Of a stretch of DNA of 64,000 bases, positions 34,915 through 44,262 are shown one piece after another. The position numbers were made by a program, and so were the translations under genes. Positions within the stretch are counted from its first letter, which is position 1, and every line of letters begins with the position of its first letter. The notes under the pieces are model-generated. The model had not been told where the DNA came from. It saw nothing but the letters and a program-made list of their open reading frames with translations, and made no database searches. The stretch is from Anaspis maculata (taxonomy: Eukaryota > Arthropoda > Insecta > Coleoptera > Scraptiidae): positions 83,337,602-83,401,601 of the forward strand of contig OX421963.1 of the NCBI GenBank assembly GCA_949128115.1, written 5' to 3'.

Positions 34915-34985
34915 ACATGGTTAAAAGATGTCGCTAGCCGTGTAATGTCCACGCAGAAAGTTCGAGACCTGGTATAAAACAATTT
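34915..34985 (+). promoter_or_regulatory. Conserved TATA promoter-like block, copy A
   Basis: TATAAAA at 34973-34979, preceded by about 60 bases (TTCACCACATGG...GATGTCGCTAGC...AGAAAGTTCGAGA) that are well conserved in copy B, while the sequence after it diverges. Retention of this block suggests a core promoter; transcription has not been shown. Confidence 0.5.
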
Positions 34986-35905
34986 AGCTATAATTCTTTG
35001 AGCACTCTCAACTCCACATTTCAGTTTCGTTTCAGTTTTTGCAACAGCCTTCTCTTCGTGAGGGATAACATGAAAATGATAGCCCGATTTTTTTTTTGCA
35101 TTTCTTACCAAAAAGCGTCACCTATTTTGTTCAGCAAGCCATCAAGGGTTTACTTTTAGACCGATCATCATGAATTTTGGTAATTCAGCTCTAAATGAAA
35201 GTAAGATTGTGACAAAGAACTCACTCTGCTCTTTCAAATCTCTCATTAGCCATCACAGGCGCTGCAAATGCGTATCACCATGAAAACCTTGAGTGACAAT
35301 GTTTTCTCGATGAAGACACCCTCACCTTGCTTCAAGGCCGTCTTTTTCGTAATAGGGTGACTGGATGCCAGCATTCTCACATTCAACTGTCACTTTTTAA
35401 ACTGTTGAGTAAAACGGAGATTCAAGATGGCGCTCATAAAGAAAAAAAAAGTTGACTGTCTTACTTCTGGGGATAGCAGGCCCTGCATTTGGCTCCTGAT
35501 CGTTTTTTATTCATGACAATACTCGCCGTAAACTTACCAAGTTGCACTTCGATATCTTTAAAATTCACTGATTTACCGAGAAATAAAATATTCAGAAGAA
35601 AGTTCAATTTTTTGGAATATTTCAGGAACCGCTCAAGATTTTCCAGAACTGTTGATTTTTTTTTGATGAGTGATACATTATGGATATATGTGCCTACTCA
35701 CGTGAATCCATCTGGTTCGGTTAATGATATAATTTTTGACTTTTTTTCTATACGACACCCTGTATACGGCGCCTGCATCATGAACGACTTTGGCTCCTGA
35801 TCTTAATCGGTCAAACATGGTCTCGGCAACAGGTATGCCAAGTGGCATTGCTTGTTATAAAAGTGAAGGGTGCCCCCTAAATTTTGACCTTAACGTCCGG
35901 ACTAG

Positions 35906-36358
35906 AAGACGAGTCGCTGTCCGTGTGCTCCGCCGCATCTCGGAATTACGCCGCACCTCGTGTGCCATTGCACGGACATCGGCGCTCCCAAATTAGATGC
36001 GCGACAATATTTCCGACGTCTGATTACCATTACGCTCATCGCCATACTCGCCACCGTGGCACGTGGCACAGCACAGCCCGTCCTCGAAGAGATTTCCATC
36101 CGCGCCGTGGTTGGATTAGATATGATTTGCCCCGTCTACATCAAGCTCTTCATGATCGGAGTTGCAGTCGTCGCACCACTCGCGCTTGATTGTTCATCCC
36201 ACATTTCTAAATACCGGAATTGCACATTTGCTCGCGTTCGCGTGGAAATTAGTATCAAGCTTGTTGAATTTTGCACCGGTACGCACCTCATTTCTCCTCC
36301 GGAATTAAATTGCGTTGTACTTTGGGAGACGTCTTTTACCAGGGAGTTTTTAAGCTAA
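35906..36358 (+). pseudogene. Open frame fragment in copy A, no start codon
   Basis: An open frame after a TAG at 35903 runs to 36358 but has no ATG in its N-terminal part. It includes a hydrophobic stretch (LITITLIAILATVARGTAQP) that looks like a signal peptide and several later cysteines. The matching part of copy B is closed by a stop, so either it is not coding or copy B is decayed. I recognise no family. Confidence 0.2.
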
Positions 36359-36461
36359 AGCAAGAGCCTTTGGACCGTGTGGGTATCGCGAGTAACCGAG
36401 GTAGACCTGAGTGCGTCATTTGCCTCCGAAGAGATTGTATAATTTCATATCCATGGGGTTG

Positions 36462-36466
36462 GAACC
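36462..36466. repeat. BEL1 target-site duplication GAACC (left)
   Basis: GAACC directly precedes the 5' LTR and is repeated at 43959-43963. Copy B has a single uninterrupted GAACC at the same place (59234-59238 on plus, as GGTTC). Confidence 0.92.
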
Positions 36467-37429
36467 TGTCTCGGCCCCGTTCATTGAAAACTGCATTCGT
36501 GTGCATTGAGGGTATGCAACCCAAAATATCCCTGTGTCGTCCAAGTCCTCACCCCTCACCCCCTGTTCGGTGTGCCTGGCACTTGGCTGTCAGGCGCAAG
36601 CGTAAACGAGCTCCAGCACTTTCTTCGGCCGTCTTCGGCATTCTTCGGCTTTCTTTCCGCTCGTGCCTTTGCCGCTTCGTTCGAAGCGGCGTTGATCTCC
36701 GTACGTCGAGCGGGAAGCCACGCCGTCTTTTTTTTGGTCATCGTTCTCGCGGCCATCTTGTCGTGCCATCGGCGTACATTCGTACTCGACCAGAAGCCCA
36801 TCCAAGGCCCATCGCGTCCGATAGTGACTCCTGGAGGAGCTCTGCAGCATCTCCAAGTCCAGAAAGCGGCAGTTTTCACCGCTTTCACCGGGGAGCGGCT
36901 TGGATCAGCCAGCCGCACACAAAGCTCCAGTTTCGGACGGGATCGAGTCGTTCGTCCGCCATTTTGGTGACGAACACGGGCACTCGTGCATTTCACCAGG
37001 AAATCCACCACCAGAACGGCCATCCACCACGACGCCGCCTTCGGACTCCGCCAGGACGACGCCGCCACCGAATAAGATCCCGTAAGTTCCATATTTTCCA
37101 TTGTTTTTACCATTTACCGTTTATTCCCGTTTGCCGGGGTGTATACCTTCAGTGCAGTTCGTCTCGTTTTCAGGACGCCACTCGGCGCCAGCGAATCTGC
37201 CCCCGATCAGAACCACTCGGATTTTTCATTTAATTAATTCACCTTGTTTTTTTTTATTGTTTTGTAATTCTGTCTGTTTGTGTTTTTTTCTTTGTTTTGC
37301 ATTAAAGTTTTTGATTGTTGTTGTGAATTTAATTTCTGACTGTCGCTTGCTGCTTTCCTAATCCAAGAGTTATTGTTTTAATGCAGCCTTCATCGGAAGG
37401 CTGCCGTCTTTATGTGTACCGCGCTAACA
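36467..37429 (+). repeat. BEL1 5' LTR (963 bp)
   Basis: Long, GC-rich LTR starting TGTCTCGG and ending CGCTAACA. It carries a YY1-like site (CCGCCATTTTG, near 36956), a possible 92-base intron (GTAAGT at 37082, AG ending 37173) and an ATTAAA-type poly(A) signal near 37302. Open frames of 150-320 codons on both strands reflect its base composition and are not called as genes. Confidence 0.92.
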
Positions 37430-37436
37430 TATAAAT

Positions 37437-37454
37437 TGGTCCTTCGAGCCGGAT
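37437..37454 (+). promoter_or_regulatory. BEL1 primer-binding site for tRNA-Tyr
   Basis: TGGTCCTTCGAGCCGGAT, seven bases after the LTR, is the exact complement of the 3' end of animal tRNA-Tyr including CCA (ATCCGGCTCGAAGGACCA). Confidence 0.9.
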
Positions 37455-37677
37455 ACAGGCTAAGCATGGTACAGTCAGGAATTTAATTCACCTCACTATT
37501 GAAACTTTAAAGTCACGGGTCAAACCCACGTGACACTTGTGCGTTGGTCCAGCGTGTTGATCAATTCGTTTTTCGCCCGTCTCATTCGCACTTTTTCACC
37601 TGGGTTGGGTTCGCCATTCAGGTACGCCAACCTAAGGGTCAGTTGCTTTGTTTTCATTTTTCTTTGTGTCGTACACA

Positions 37678-40600
37678 ATGGACGCAACTTTATCGTCCAT
37701 CGCGATAGCTATTGCGCGCCTTGAGCCCCTTCTGGAACAAGGCGTCACAGCTACCACCGAGCCAAGCCTCCAACCGGCATTTTTAGCCACGTTTGACATT
37801 GCGGCGGAAATTTACAACGGTTTCAAGAGCACGGTCAACACTGCCCCTCTCCCCAGTGCCTCCGAGGAGCAGAAGGCTACATTTCTTGAACGTACACTCC
37901 GGGCAGACAGCTTGTATGGCAAACTTGCTGCGGTAAAAGCCTCGTTTGCGAATTCAGAGCCGACTTCCTCGCTCTCTCGCCAAGCCTCGCAAACTTGGTT
38001 CGAGACAGGCCGGAGCAATGTCCGATTGCCAAAAATCGCGTTGCCGTTGTTCGACGGAAAGTTAAAATCATGGCCACCATACTATGATCTATTCACGGCG
38101 TTAATACACAGAAACCAGTCTCTCTCAGATATTGAACGGTTTCAGTATCTGATCTCGTCTTTATCTGGTGAACCTCTCTCAATGGTTAAACACCTGCCAT
38201 TGACGGGAGATAATTACATAATTGCGTTCGACTCGTTGGTTGAGAGATACCAGAACGACCGCGTGCTAGTCACTTTTTACGGGCAGTCGATGATGAACGC
38301 CTCCTCCGTCACATCTGACTCCGCGCAAGCGCTTCGCCATCTTGTGAACACGTTCAACGAAAATTTAGTGGCGCTCGAGCAGTATCCGCATATCGACCTG
38401 TGGGATTTCACCCTGTCGAGCATGCTGCTCCAGAAACTCGATGAGTCGACGCGAAAACGTTTCGAGGTGCAGTCAGCTGGCACCCCCTTCCCCAAATACG
38501 AAGACGTCAAGTCTTTCGTGCTCGACCAATGCAAGGCTTTCGAGGCAACTGCCTTAAATTCTAAAACGCAATCGAACTCCCGCTCCACACGGGCAAACAC
38601 CGTTACCGTGAAGCCCGAGGTCAGCCGCAAGTCGTGGGCCTCACATACGTTGGTGCCTCAGACTTCATCTGCCCCAGCGACGTCGCATGAGTCAGCATGT
38701 TCTCATTGTGGGGCGAGAAGTCATAGAGTCACCGCGTGCAAGACTTTTCTGTCAATGTCCCCAAATGACAGATATTTGGCGGTCAAACAGAAAAGGCTCT
38801 GTCTCAACTGCTTGAGCACCAATCACGGCGCTCCAAAATGTCCATCGTCGTATTCGTGTCGGCAGTGCCACGCAAGGCATCACACCTTGCTGCACTTCCC
38901 CAAGCCACATAGAACTGCAGGTCATGAGTCACCCAGTTCTTTATCGAATCCAGTTGAATTACCGCAAATCGTTTCCCCTGGTCTTCCAGAAAATGTCGCG
39001 AATTCGGTGACGAATCTCGCCTCAAGCCTCAAGGCAGCTCATGTTTTGTTGGCCACGGCAATCGTTCACGTTCGTGACCGGTGGGGAGGCTACCAAAGCC
39101 TCCGTGCGCTCATAGACCCTGCCAGTCAGGCATCGTTTATTTTGGACTCCTGCGTGCGCAAATTGGGTCTATCCCCATCAAATCACAATGTGCCCGTTTT
39201 TGGCTTGGGTCTCACCCCCGCCAATTCGACGTGTGGCACAGTCACTTGCCAGGTCAAGGCTGATGATGAGTCTCTCCCAATCCCTGAATTGGAGTTAATT
39301 GTCCTGCGCAGGATTTGTGGTAACCTGCCAGACACCGCTTTGAACCCGGATCAATTCCACTTGAACTTATCGAATCTGGCGGATCCCACATGGTTCAAGC
39401 CAGGCCCCATTCAAGTGTTGTTGGGCGCCGACGTTTATCCGTCAGTCGTGAAAGAGGGAATCGTCTCGTCAGGTCCGTCACAGCCTGTTGCCATAAACAC
39501 CATTTTTGGCTGGGCTCTTCTCGGTCCCTTTCAAACCCCGTCAAAACCTCTGCATTCCTTTTTGGTTTGCACTCCAACTGGAATCGACGAGTCTCTGCAC
39601 AAATTTTGGGAAGTAGAGGAAATCTCGTCACCATCGTCCAAAACACGTTTGTCCCCAGATGATGAACGTGCAGAAATTTGTTTCCGGGACTCTGTCTACC
39701 GTTGTCCGTCAGGTCGTTTTGGGGTTTCGCTTCCCTTCAAAAGGGAGTCCCCCACCTTTGAACATTGCAGGTCTATGGCTGACCGCCGTTGGTTAGCTAT
39801 CGAACGTCGCCTGGTCCGTCAGGACACACTCCGTGATCTGTACATAGCATTCATGCGCGACTACCTCGACCTAGGTCACATGACCTTGCTGGACGCAGAA
39901 CCTCCAGATTCTGAGGCGTATTACATCCCTCATCATCCGATCGTCAAGATCGAAGACGACAAGCCGAAAATTCGCGTCGTTTTTGATGCTTCGGCGCAAG
40001 CGCCGAGTCATTTATCTCTCAACGAGACGCTTCTCGTCGGTCCTAAGTTACAACAGGACATAGCAGCTTTGCTACTGCAGTTTCGGTGTGAGCCGATCGT
40101 TTTTACTTGTGACATCCGTCAGATGTATCGGCAGATACTTATCTCGCCCGAACATCGCAAGTATCAACTCATTCGCTTTCGTTTCTCCCCTGATCGACCC
40201 ATTGAAACGTACCAATTGAACACCATTACATATGGTGTTTCTTCGGCACCGTTTCTAGCGGTTCGCACGTTGCTTCACTTGGCAGAACAAAGCGCCTCGA
40301 AGTTTCCATTGGCTTCGCAGGCAATTCGCCGTAATTTGTATGTAGACGATCTACTTTGCGGTGCGAACTCCGTGGAATCAGCACGGGAATTACAAACGCA
40401 GCTAATCAACCTGCTCCAATCGGGTTGCTTTGAATTGCGCAAGTGGGCAAGCAATCACCCTGATGTGCTGCAAGACATACCACTTGATCACGTTCGAACT
40501 CAGCCGTCCACTTTCAGTGACGTTGCTGACAATACTGTAAAAATTCTTGGCCTCCAGTGGCAAGCGGCAACAGACACCTTTTCATTCACGGTTCATCCAA

Positions 40601-42876
40601 ATGAACTACCGTGCACAAAACGGTCCATCTTGTCGGAGGTGGCTCGGATTTACGATCCGCTCGGCTTTCTGTGCCCTGCTGCATTTTTCGCCAAACATTT
40701 AATCCAACGGTTATGGAAACTTGGCCTTGATTGGGACGACACCCCTCCAGACATCGTATGTCAGCAGTGGTTGCGTTTTCAATCCGAGCTATCGCAACTT
40801 TCGCGGTTGCAAATTCCACGGCATACTTTTCCGTCGCCTGCAGACAGGTGCCAGTTGCACGCCTTTTGCGACGCATCTGAATCTGGGTACGCGAGCGTGT
40901 TGTACGTTCGTTACCTTCGAAATGGTGTTCCCACCATTCGTCTCCTAACCGCCAAATCAAAGGTGGCTCCAGTCAAATTGCTGACCGTACCCCGTCTCGA
41001 ATTGTGTGCAGCGGTCCTACTTTCCAATCTCGTTGCCTTCACCGTTGCAGCGCTCGCAGGAACCGTACAGTTCGATACCATATTTGCGTGGACCGATTCT
41101 ACGGTTGTTCTCAGCTGGCTGCGTTCCTCTTCGCACCGCTGGAGAACATTTGTTGCTCACCGTGTTGAGCATATTCAACAGCGTGTCCCGCCTCAGTGTT
41201 GGAGACATGTCTCAACAACGGACAATCCCGCCGACCCAGCTTCGCGCGGATTGTTTCCCGAAGACATGCTTTCGTGCTCCCTCTGGTGGTCTGGCCCACC
41301 TTTTCTGTCATCAGCGGATGACACATGGCCGGATGACAAATTCTCCGTGTCCTCCCCAGACATTGCGTCTGAAGAGCGAAAGCTCGCTTTGGTCGTGCGT
41401 GTGCCGCAGCCGCCGCCGATTGACATCGACGACCTCTTTTTGCGCATATCCTCCTTACGGAAGATTCAGGGCGCTGTCGCCTATTTCTATCGGTTCTGCA
41501 AATGCAAGTCCGATGAGAAGTTCACAGGACCTCTCTCGGATACAGAACTCCATTTTGCCTTGTTGTACATTGTCAAACATGTACAGCAGAAGGTATTTGC
41601 CGTCGAAATCGCGTCGTTACGCAACGGCAAACCCTGTTCAAGACCCTTTCGAAAACTTTCACCCTTTCTCGATCGTGACGATGTTCTCCGCGTCGGCGGA
41701 CGTTTGAAGCATTGTCATGAGTTGCCATTTGCAACCAGACACCCTGCTCTTCTTCCATCTCGTCACGTCTTGACAGGACTCGTCATTCGACAAGTTCATT
41801 CCCGACATTGCCACCCGGGACTCAACAATACCTGCTATCTCCTGCAGCAAAATTTTTGGATATTGTCCACGCGACGCGCGGTACGGCACTATCTTGCATC
41901 GTGTTACCGGTGCTTCCGGACTAAGCCGCAAACTTTTTCTCCCACCATGGGCGACCTCCCCTCGGCGCGAATTTCTCAGCTAAAACCTTTTAGCTGCGTC
42001 GGGCTCGACTATGGTGGCCCTTTTCCAATCCTCATGTCACGCGCTCGCGGTGTCAGAACTACGAAGGCGTACATCTGTCTTTTCGTGTGCTTCGCCACCA
42101 AGGCATTGCACGTCGAGGTTGCCTCCGATCTCTCAACAGATGCTTTCCTCGCTGCCTTGCGCAGATTCATTGCCCGGCGCGGTCGCTGCTCTACCATCTA
42201 TAGCGACAATGGCACAAACTTTGTCGGAGCTCATAGGCAATTGACGACGTCAATGCAACTCGCCGCGGAATCCGAAGCCATCACTTGGCGCTTCATTCCT
42301 CCCTCCAGTCCCCACTTTGGCGGGCTGTGGGAAAGCGGCATAAAAGCTGTCAAAACTCATCTATCTCGCGTGATAGGTGATCAAATACTCACCTTTGAAG
42401 AGCTGACCACGTTGGTCACCCAAGTTGAAGCGTTGCTCAACTCACGGCCACTTTCGGAGCTGAGCTCGGATCCAAATGATCTGTGCCCATTGACGCCTGG
42501 TCATTTTTTGACGCTCGAGCCGTTAACGGCCCCACCTGACCCAGATTTGTCCCACCTCAAGATCAGCAGGTTGTCGCGATGGCAGTTGGTCCAATCCATG
42601 CAACAGCGTTTCTGGGCGCGTTGGCGCGACGAATATCTACACACGCTGTACCAACGCGGCAAGTGGCACAAGTCACGTCACCTTGAATCCGCAGATGTGG
42701 GGTCTTTAGTCCTCATCAAGGACGAAAACGCTCCCCCTCTGAAGTGGAGGTTAGGCAGAATTTCAAAACTCTTCCCCGGCAAAGATGGCATTTGTCGTGT
42801 CGCAGATGTCCGTACTCAACGCGACGTTCTGCGACGCCCAATGGTCAAACTTTGTCCCCTCCCTTCAGGACAGTGA
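37678..42876 (+). CDS. gag-pol: BEL1 Gag-Pol polyprotein
   Basis: 1732 residues from the ATG at 37678 (context ACACAATGG; the longer frame upstream starts at a TTG and is not used) to TGA at 42874. Order: Gag with DUF1759-like region about 115-270; zinc knuckles CSHCGARSHRVTAC (341), CLNCLSTNHGAPKC (375) and CRQCHARHH (about 393); DUF1758-type aspartic protease with DPAS at 480 where DSG or DTG is usual; RT with YVDD at 888-891; Pao-type RNase H (FCDAS with D1065, WTDS with D1140); integrase HHCC (about 1376-1411) and DDE core D1444, D1510, E1552; DUF5641-type tail to the end. Single-frame Gag-Pol is normal for the family. No env. Confidence 0.95.
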   Translation: MDATLSSIAIAIARLEPLLEQGVTATTEPSLQPAFLATFDIAAEIYNGFKSTVNTAPLPSASEEQKATFLERTLRADSLYGKLAAVKASFANSEPTSSLSRQASQTWFETGRSNVRLPKIALPLFDGKLKSWPPYYDLFTALIHRNQSLSDIERFQYLISSLSGEPLSMVKHLPLTGDNYIIAFDSLVERYQNDRVLVTFYGQSMMNASSVTSDSAQALRHLVNTFNENLVALEQYPHIDLWDFTLSSMLLQKLDESTRKRFEVQSAGTPFPKYEDVKSFVLDQCKAFEATALNSKTQSNSRSTRANTVTVKPEVSRKSWASHTLVPQTSSAPATSHESACSHCGARSHRVTACKTFLSMSPNDRYLAVKQKRLCLNCLSTNHGAPKCPSSYSCRQCHARHHTLLHFPKPHRTAGHESPSSLSNPVELPQIVSPGLPENVANSVTNLASSLKAAHVLLATAIVHVRDRWGGYQSLRALIDPASQASFILDSCVRKLGLSPSNHNVPVFGLGLTPANSTCGTVTCQVKADDESLPIPELELIVLRRICGNLPDTALNPDQFHLNLSNLADPTWFKPGPIQVLLGADVYPSVVKEGIVSSGPSQPVAINTIFGWALLGPFQTPSKPLHSFLVCTPTGIDESLHKFWEVEEISSPSSKTRLSPDDERAEICFRDSVYRCPSGRFGVSLPFKRESPTFEHCRSMADRRWLAIERRLVRQDTLRDLYIAFMRDYLDLGHMTLLDAEPPDSEAYYIPHHPIVKIEDDKPKIRVVFDASAQAPSHLSLNETLLVGPKLQQDIAALLLQFRCEPIVFTCDIRQMYRQILISPEHRKYQLIRFRFSPDRPIETYQLNTITYGVSSAPFLAVRTLLHLAEQSASKFPLASQAIRRNLYVDDLLCGANSVESARELQTQLINLLQSGCFELRKWASNHPDVLQDIPLDHVRTQPSTFSDVADNTVKILGLQWQAATDTFSFTVHPNELPCTKRSILSEVARIYDPLGFLCPAAFFAKHLIQRLWKLGLDWDDTPPDIVCQQWLRFQSELSQLSRLQIPRHTFPSPADRCQLHAFCDASESGYASVLYVRYLRNGVPTIRLLTAKSKVAPVKLLTVPRLELCAAVLLSNLVAFTVAALAGTVQFDTIFAWTDSTVVLSWLRSSSHRWRTFVAHRVEHIQQRVPPQCWRHVSTTDNPADPASRGLFPEDMLSCSLWWSGPPFLSSADDTWPDDKFSVSSPDIASEERKLALVVRVPQPPPIDIDDLFLRISSLRKIQGAVAYFYRFCKCKSDEKFTGPLSDTELHFALLYIVKHVQQKVFAVEIASLRNGKPCSRPFRKLSPFLDRDDVLRVGGRLKHCHELPFATRHPALLPSRHVLTGLVIRQVHSRHCHPGLNNTCYLLQQNFWILSTRRAVRHYLASCYRCFRTKPQTFSPTMGDLPSARISQLKPFSCVGLDYGGPFPILMSRARGVRTTKAYICLFVCFATKALHVEVASDLSTDAFLAALRRFIARRGRCSTIYSDNGTNFVGAHRQLTTSMQLAAESEAITWRFIPPSSPHFGGLWESGIKAVKTHLSRVIGDQILTFEELTTLVTQVEALLNSRPLSELSSDPNDLCPLTPGHFLTLEPLTAPPDPDLSHLKISRLSRWQLVQSMQQRFWARWRDEYLHTLYQRGKWHKSRHLESADVGSLVLIKDENAPPLKWRLGRISKLFPGKDGICRVADVRTQRDVLRRPMVKLCPLPSGQ

Positions 42877-42983
42877 GCATTCTGTGTTTTCACTTCCGTC
42901 ATTGTTCTCACTATGCTCTTTCTTTTTGTATCATGTTTGATTTCATTAATTTTTGAACTTTGAAAATACCCCGAGTGGTATTT

Positions 42984-42995
42984 TGGTGGGGAGTA
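42984..42995 (+). promoter_or_regulatory. BEL1 polypurine tract
   Basis: TGGTGGGGAGTA lies directly before the 3' LTR. Confidence 0.75.
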
Positions 42996-43958
42996 TGTCT
43001 CGGCCCCGTTCATTGAAAACTGCATTCGTGTGCATTGAGGATATGCAACCCAAAATATCCCTGTGTCGTCCAAGTCCTCACCCCTCACCCCCTGTTCGGT
43101 GTGCCTGGCACTTGGCTGTCAGGCGCAAGCGTAAACGAGCTCCAGCACTTTCTTCGGCCGTCTTCGGCATTCTTCGGCTTTCTTTCCGCTCGTGCCTTTG
43201 CCGCTTCGTTCGAAGCGGCGTTGATCTCCGTACGTCGAGCGGGAAGCCACGCCGTCTTTTTTTTGGTCATCGTTCTCGCGGCCATCTTGTCGTGCCATCG
43301 GCGTACATTCGTACTCGACCAGAAGCCCATCCAAGGCCCATCGCGTCCGATAGTGACTCCTGGAGGAGCTCTGCAGCATCTCCAAGTCCAGAAAGCGGCA
43401 GTTTTCACCGCTTTCACCGGGGAGCGGCTTGGATCAGCCAGCCGCACACAAAGCTCCAGTTTCGGACGGGATCGAGTCGTTCGTCCGCCATTTTGGTGAC
43501 GAACACGGGCACTCGTGCATTTCACCAGGAAATCCACCACCAGAACGGCCATCCACCACGACGCCGCCTTCGGACTCCGCCAGGACGACGCCGCCACTGA
43601 ATAAGATCCCGTAAGTTCCATATTTTCCATTGTTTTTACCATTTACCGTTTATTCCCGTTTGCCGGGGTGTATACCTTCAGTGCAGTTCGTCTCGTTTTC
43701 AGGACGCCACTCGGCGCCAGCGAATCTGCCCCCGATCAGAACCACTCGGATTTTTCATTTCATTAATTCACCTTGTTTTTTTTTATTGTTTTGTAATTCT
43801 GTCTGTTTGTGTTTTTTTCTTTGTTTTGCATTAAAGTTTTTGATTGTTGTTGTGAATTTTATTTCTGACTGTCGCTTGCTGCTTTCCTAATCCAAGAGTT
43901 ATTGTTTTAATGCAGCCTTCATCGGAAGGCTGCCGTCTTTATGTGTACCGCGCTAACA
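42996..43958 (+). repeat. BEL1 3' LTR (963 bp)
   Basis: Same length as the 5' LTR. Differences seen: G/A in the GAGGRTATG segment, C/T near the CACYGAATAAG segment, A/C in CATTTMATTAATT and A/T in GAATTTWATTTC. Confidence 0.92.
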
Positions 43959-43963
43959 GAACC
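43959..43963. repeat. BEL1 target-site duplication GAACC (right)
   Basis: Exact copy of 36462-36466. Confidence 0.92.
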
Positions 43964-44044
43964 CTTCACACAGAACGCTGCCTGTTGGAAGAGGAACCTG
44001 CATCGAACACTCGTATCTATCTCTGATAACAAGCTCCGCGGCGA

Positions 44045-44262
44045 CGTGTCCTGATCTACCTTCGGGCTGTGTCTTGATCTTCCGGTGTCATGTGTCCTGA
44101 TCAGTTTCGGGCTGTGTCTTGATCTTCCGGTGTCATGTGTCCTGATCGACTCTCGAGTCGTGTCTTGATCTTCCACCGGACGTGTCCTGATCAGTTTCGG
44201 GCTGTGTCTTGATCTTCCACCGGACGTGTCCTGATCAGTTTCGGGGTCGTGTCTTGATCTTC
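44045..44262. repeat. Five-copy, about 45-bp minisatellite in copy A
   Basis: Tandem units each hold GTGTCCTGATC and GTGTCTTGATCTTC (44-51 bp per unit). Copy B has only weakly similar, non-tandem sequence here, so the array expanded in copy A after the copies separated. An 85-codon minus frame across it merely translates the repeat. Confidence 0.75.

Larger units (their letters stand above)
36467..43958 (+). mobile_element. BEL/Pao LTR retrotransposon BEL1, complete
   Basis: 7492 bp with two 963-bp LTRs (TGTCTCGG...GCTAACA) that differ at about four positions by eye, 5-bp TSD GAACC, tRNA-Tyr primer-binding site, purine tract and one intact 1732-residue polyprotein. BEL2 in the opposite orientation is nearly identical. 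The structure is complete and the frame is open, so it may be active. It lies in copy A in the same relative orientation as BEL2 in copy B. Confidence 0.95.

Noticed and set aside
36556..37113. Long open frames on both strands of the BEL LTRs (up to 320 codons)
   Set aside because: They recur in all four LTRs because the LTRs are near-identical and GC-rich. No domain is recognisable and several frames lack an ATG.
37648..37677. Ten extra N-terminal codons before the BEL1 polyprotein
   Set aside because: The extension begins at a TTG, and the ATG at 37678 has a good context. The same applies to BEL2.
37678..42876. BEL1 and BEL2 as one element duplicated with its surroundings
   Set aside because: Their target duplications (GAACC and GTAAT) and positions in copies A and B differ, so they are independent insertions.
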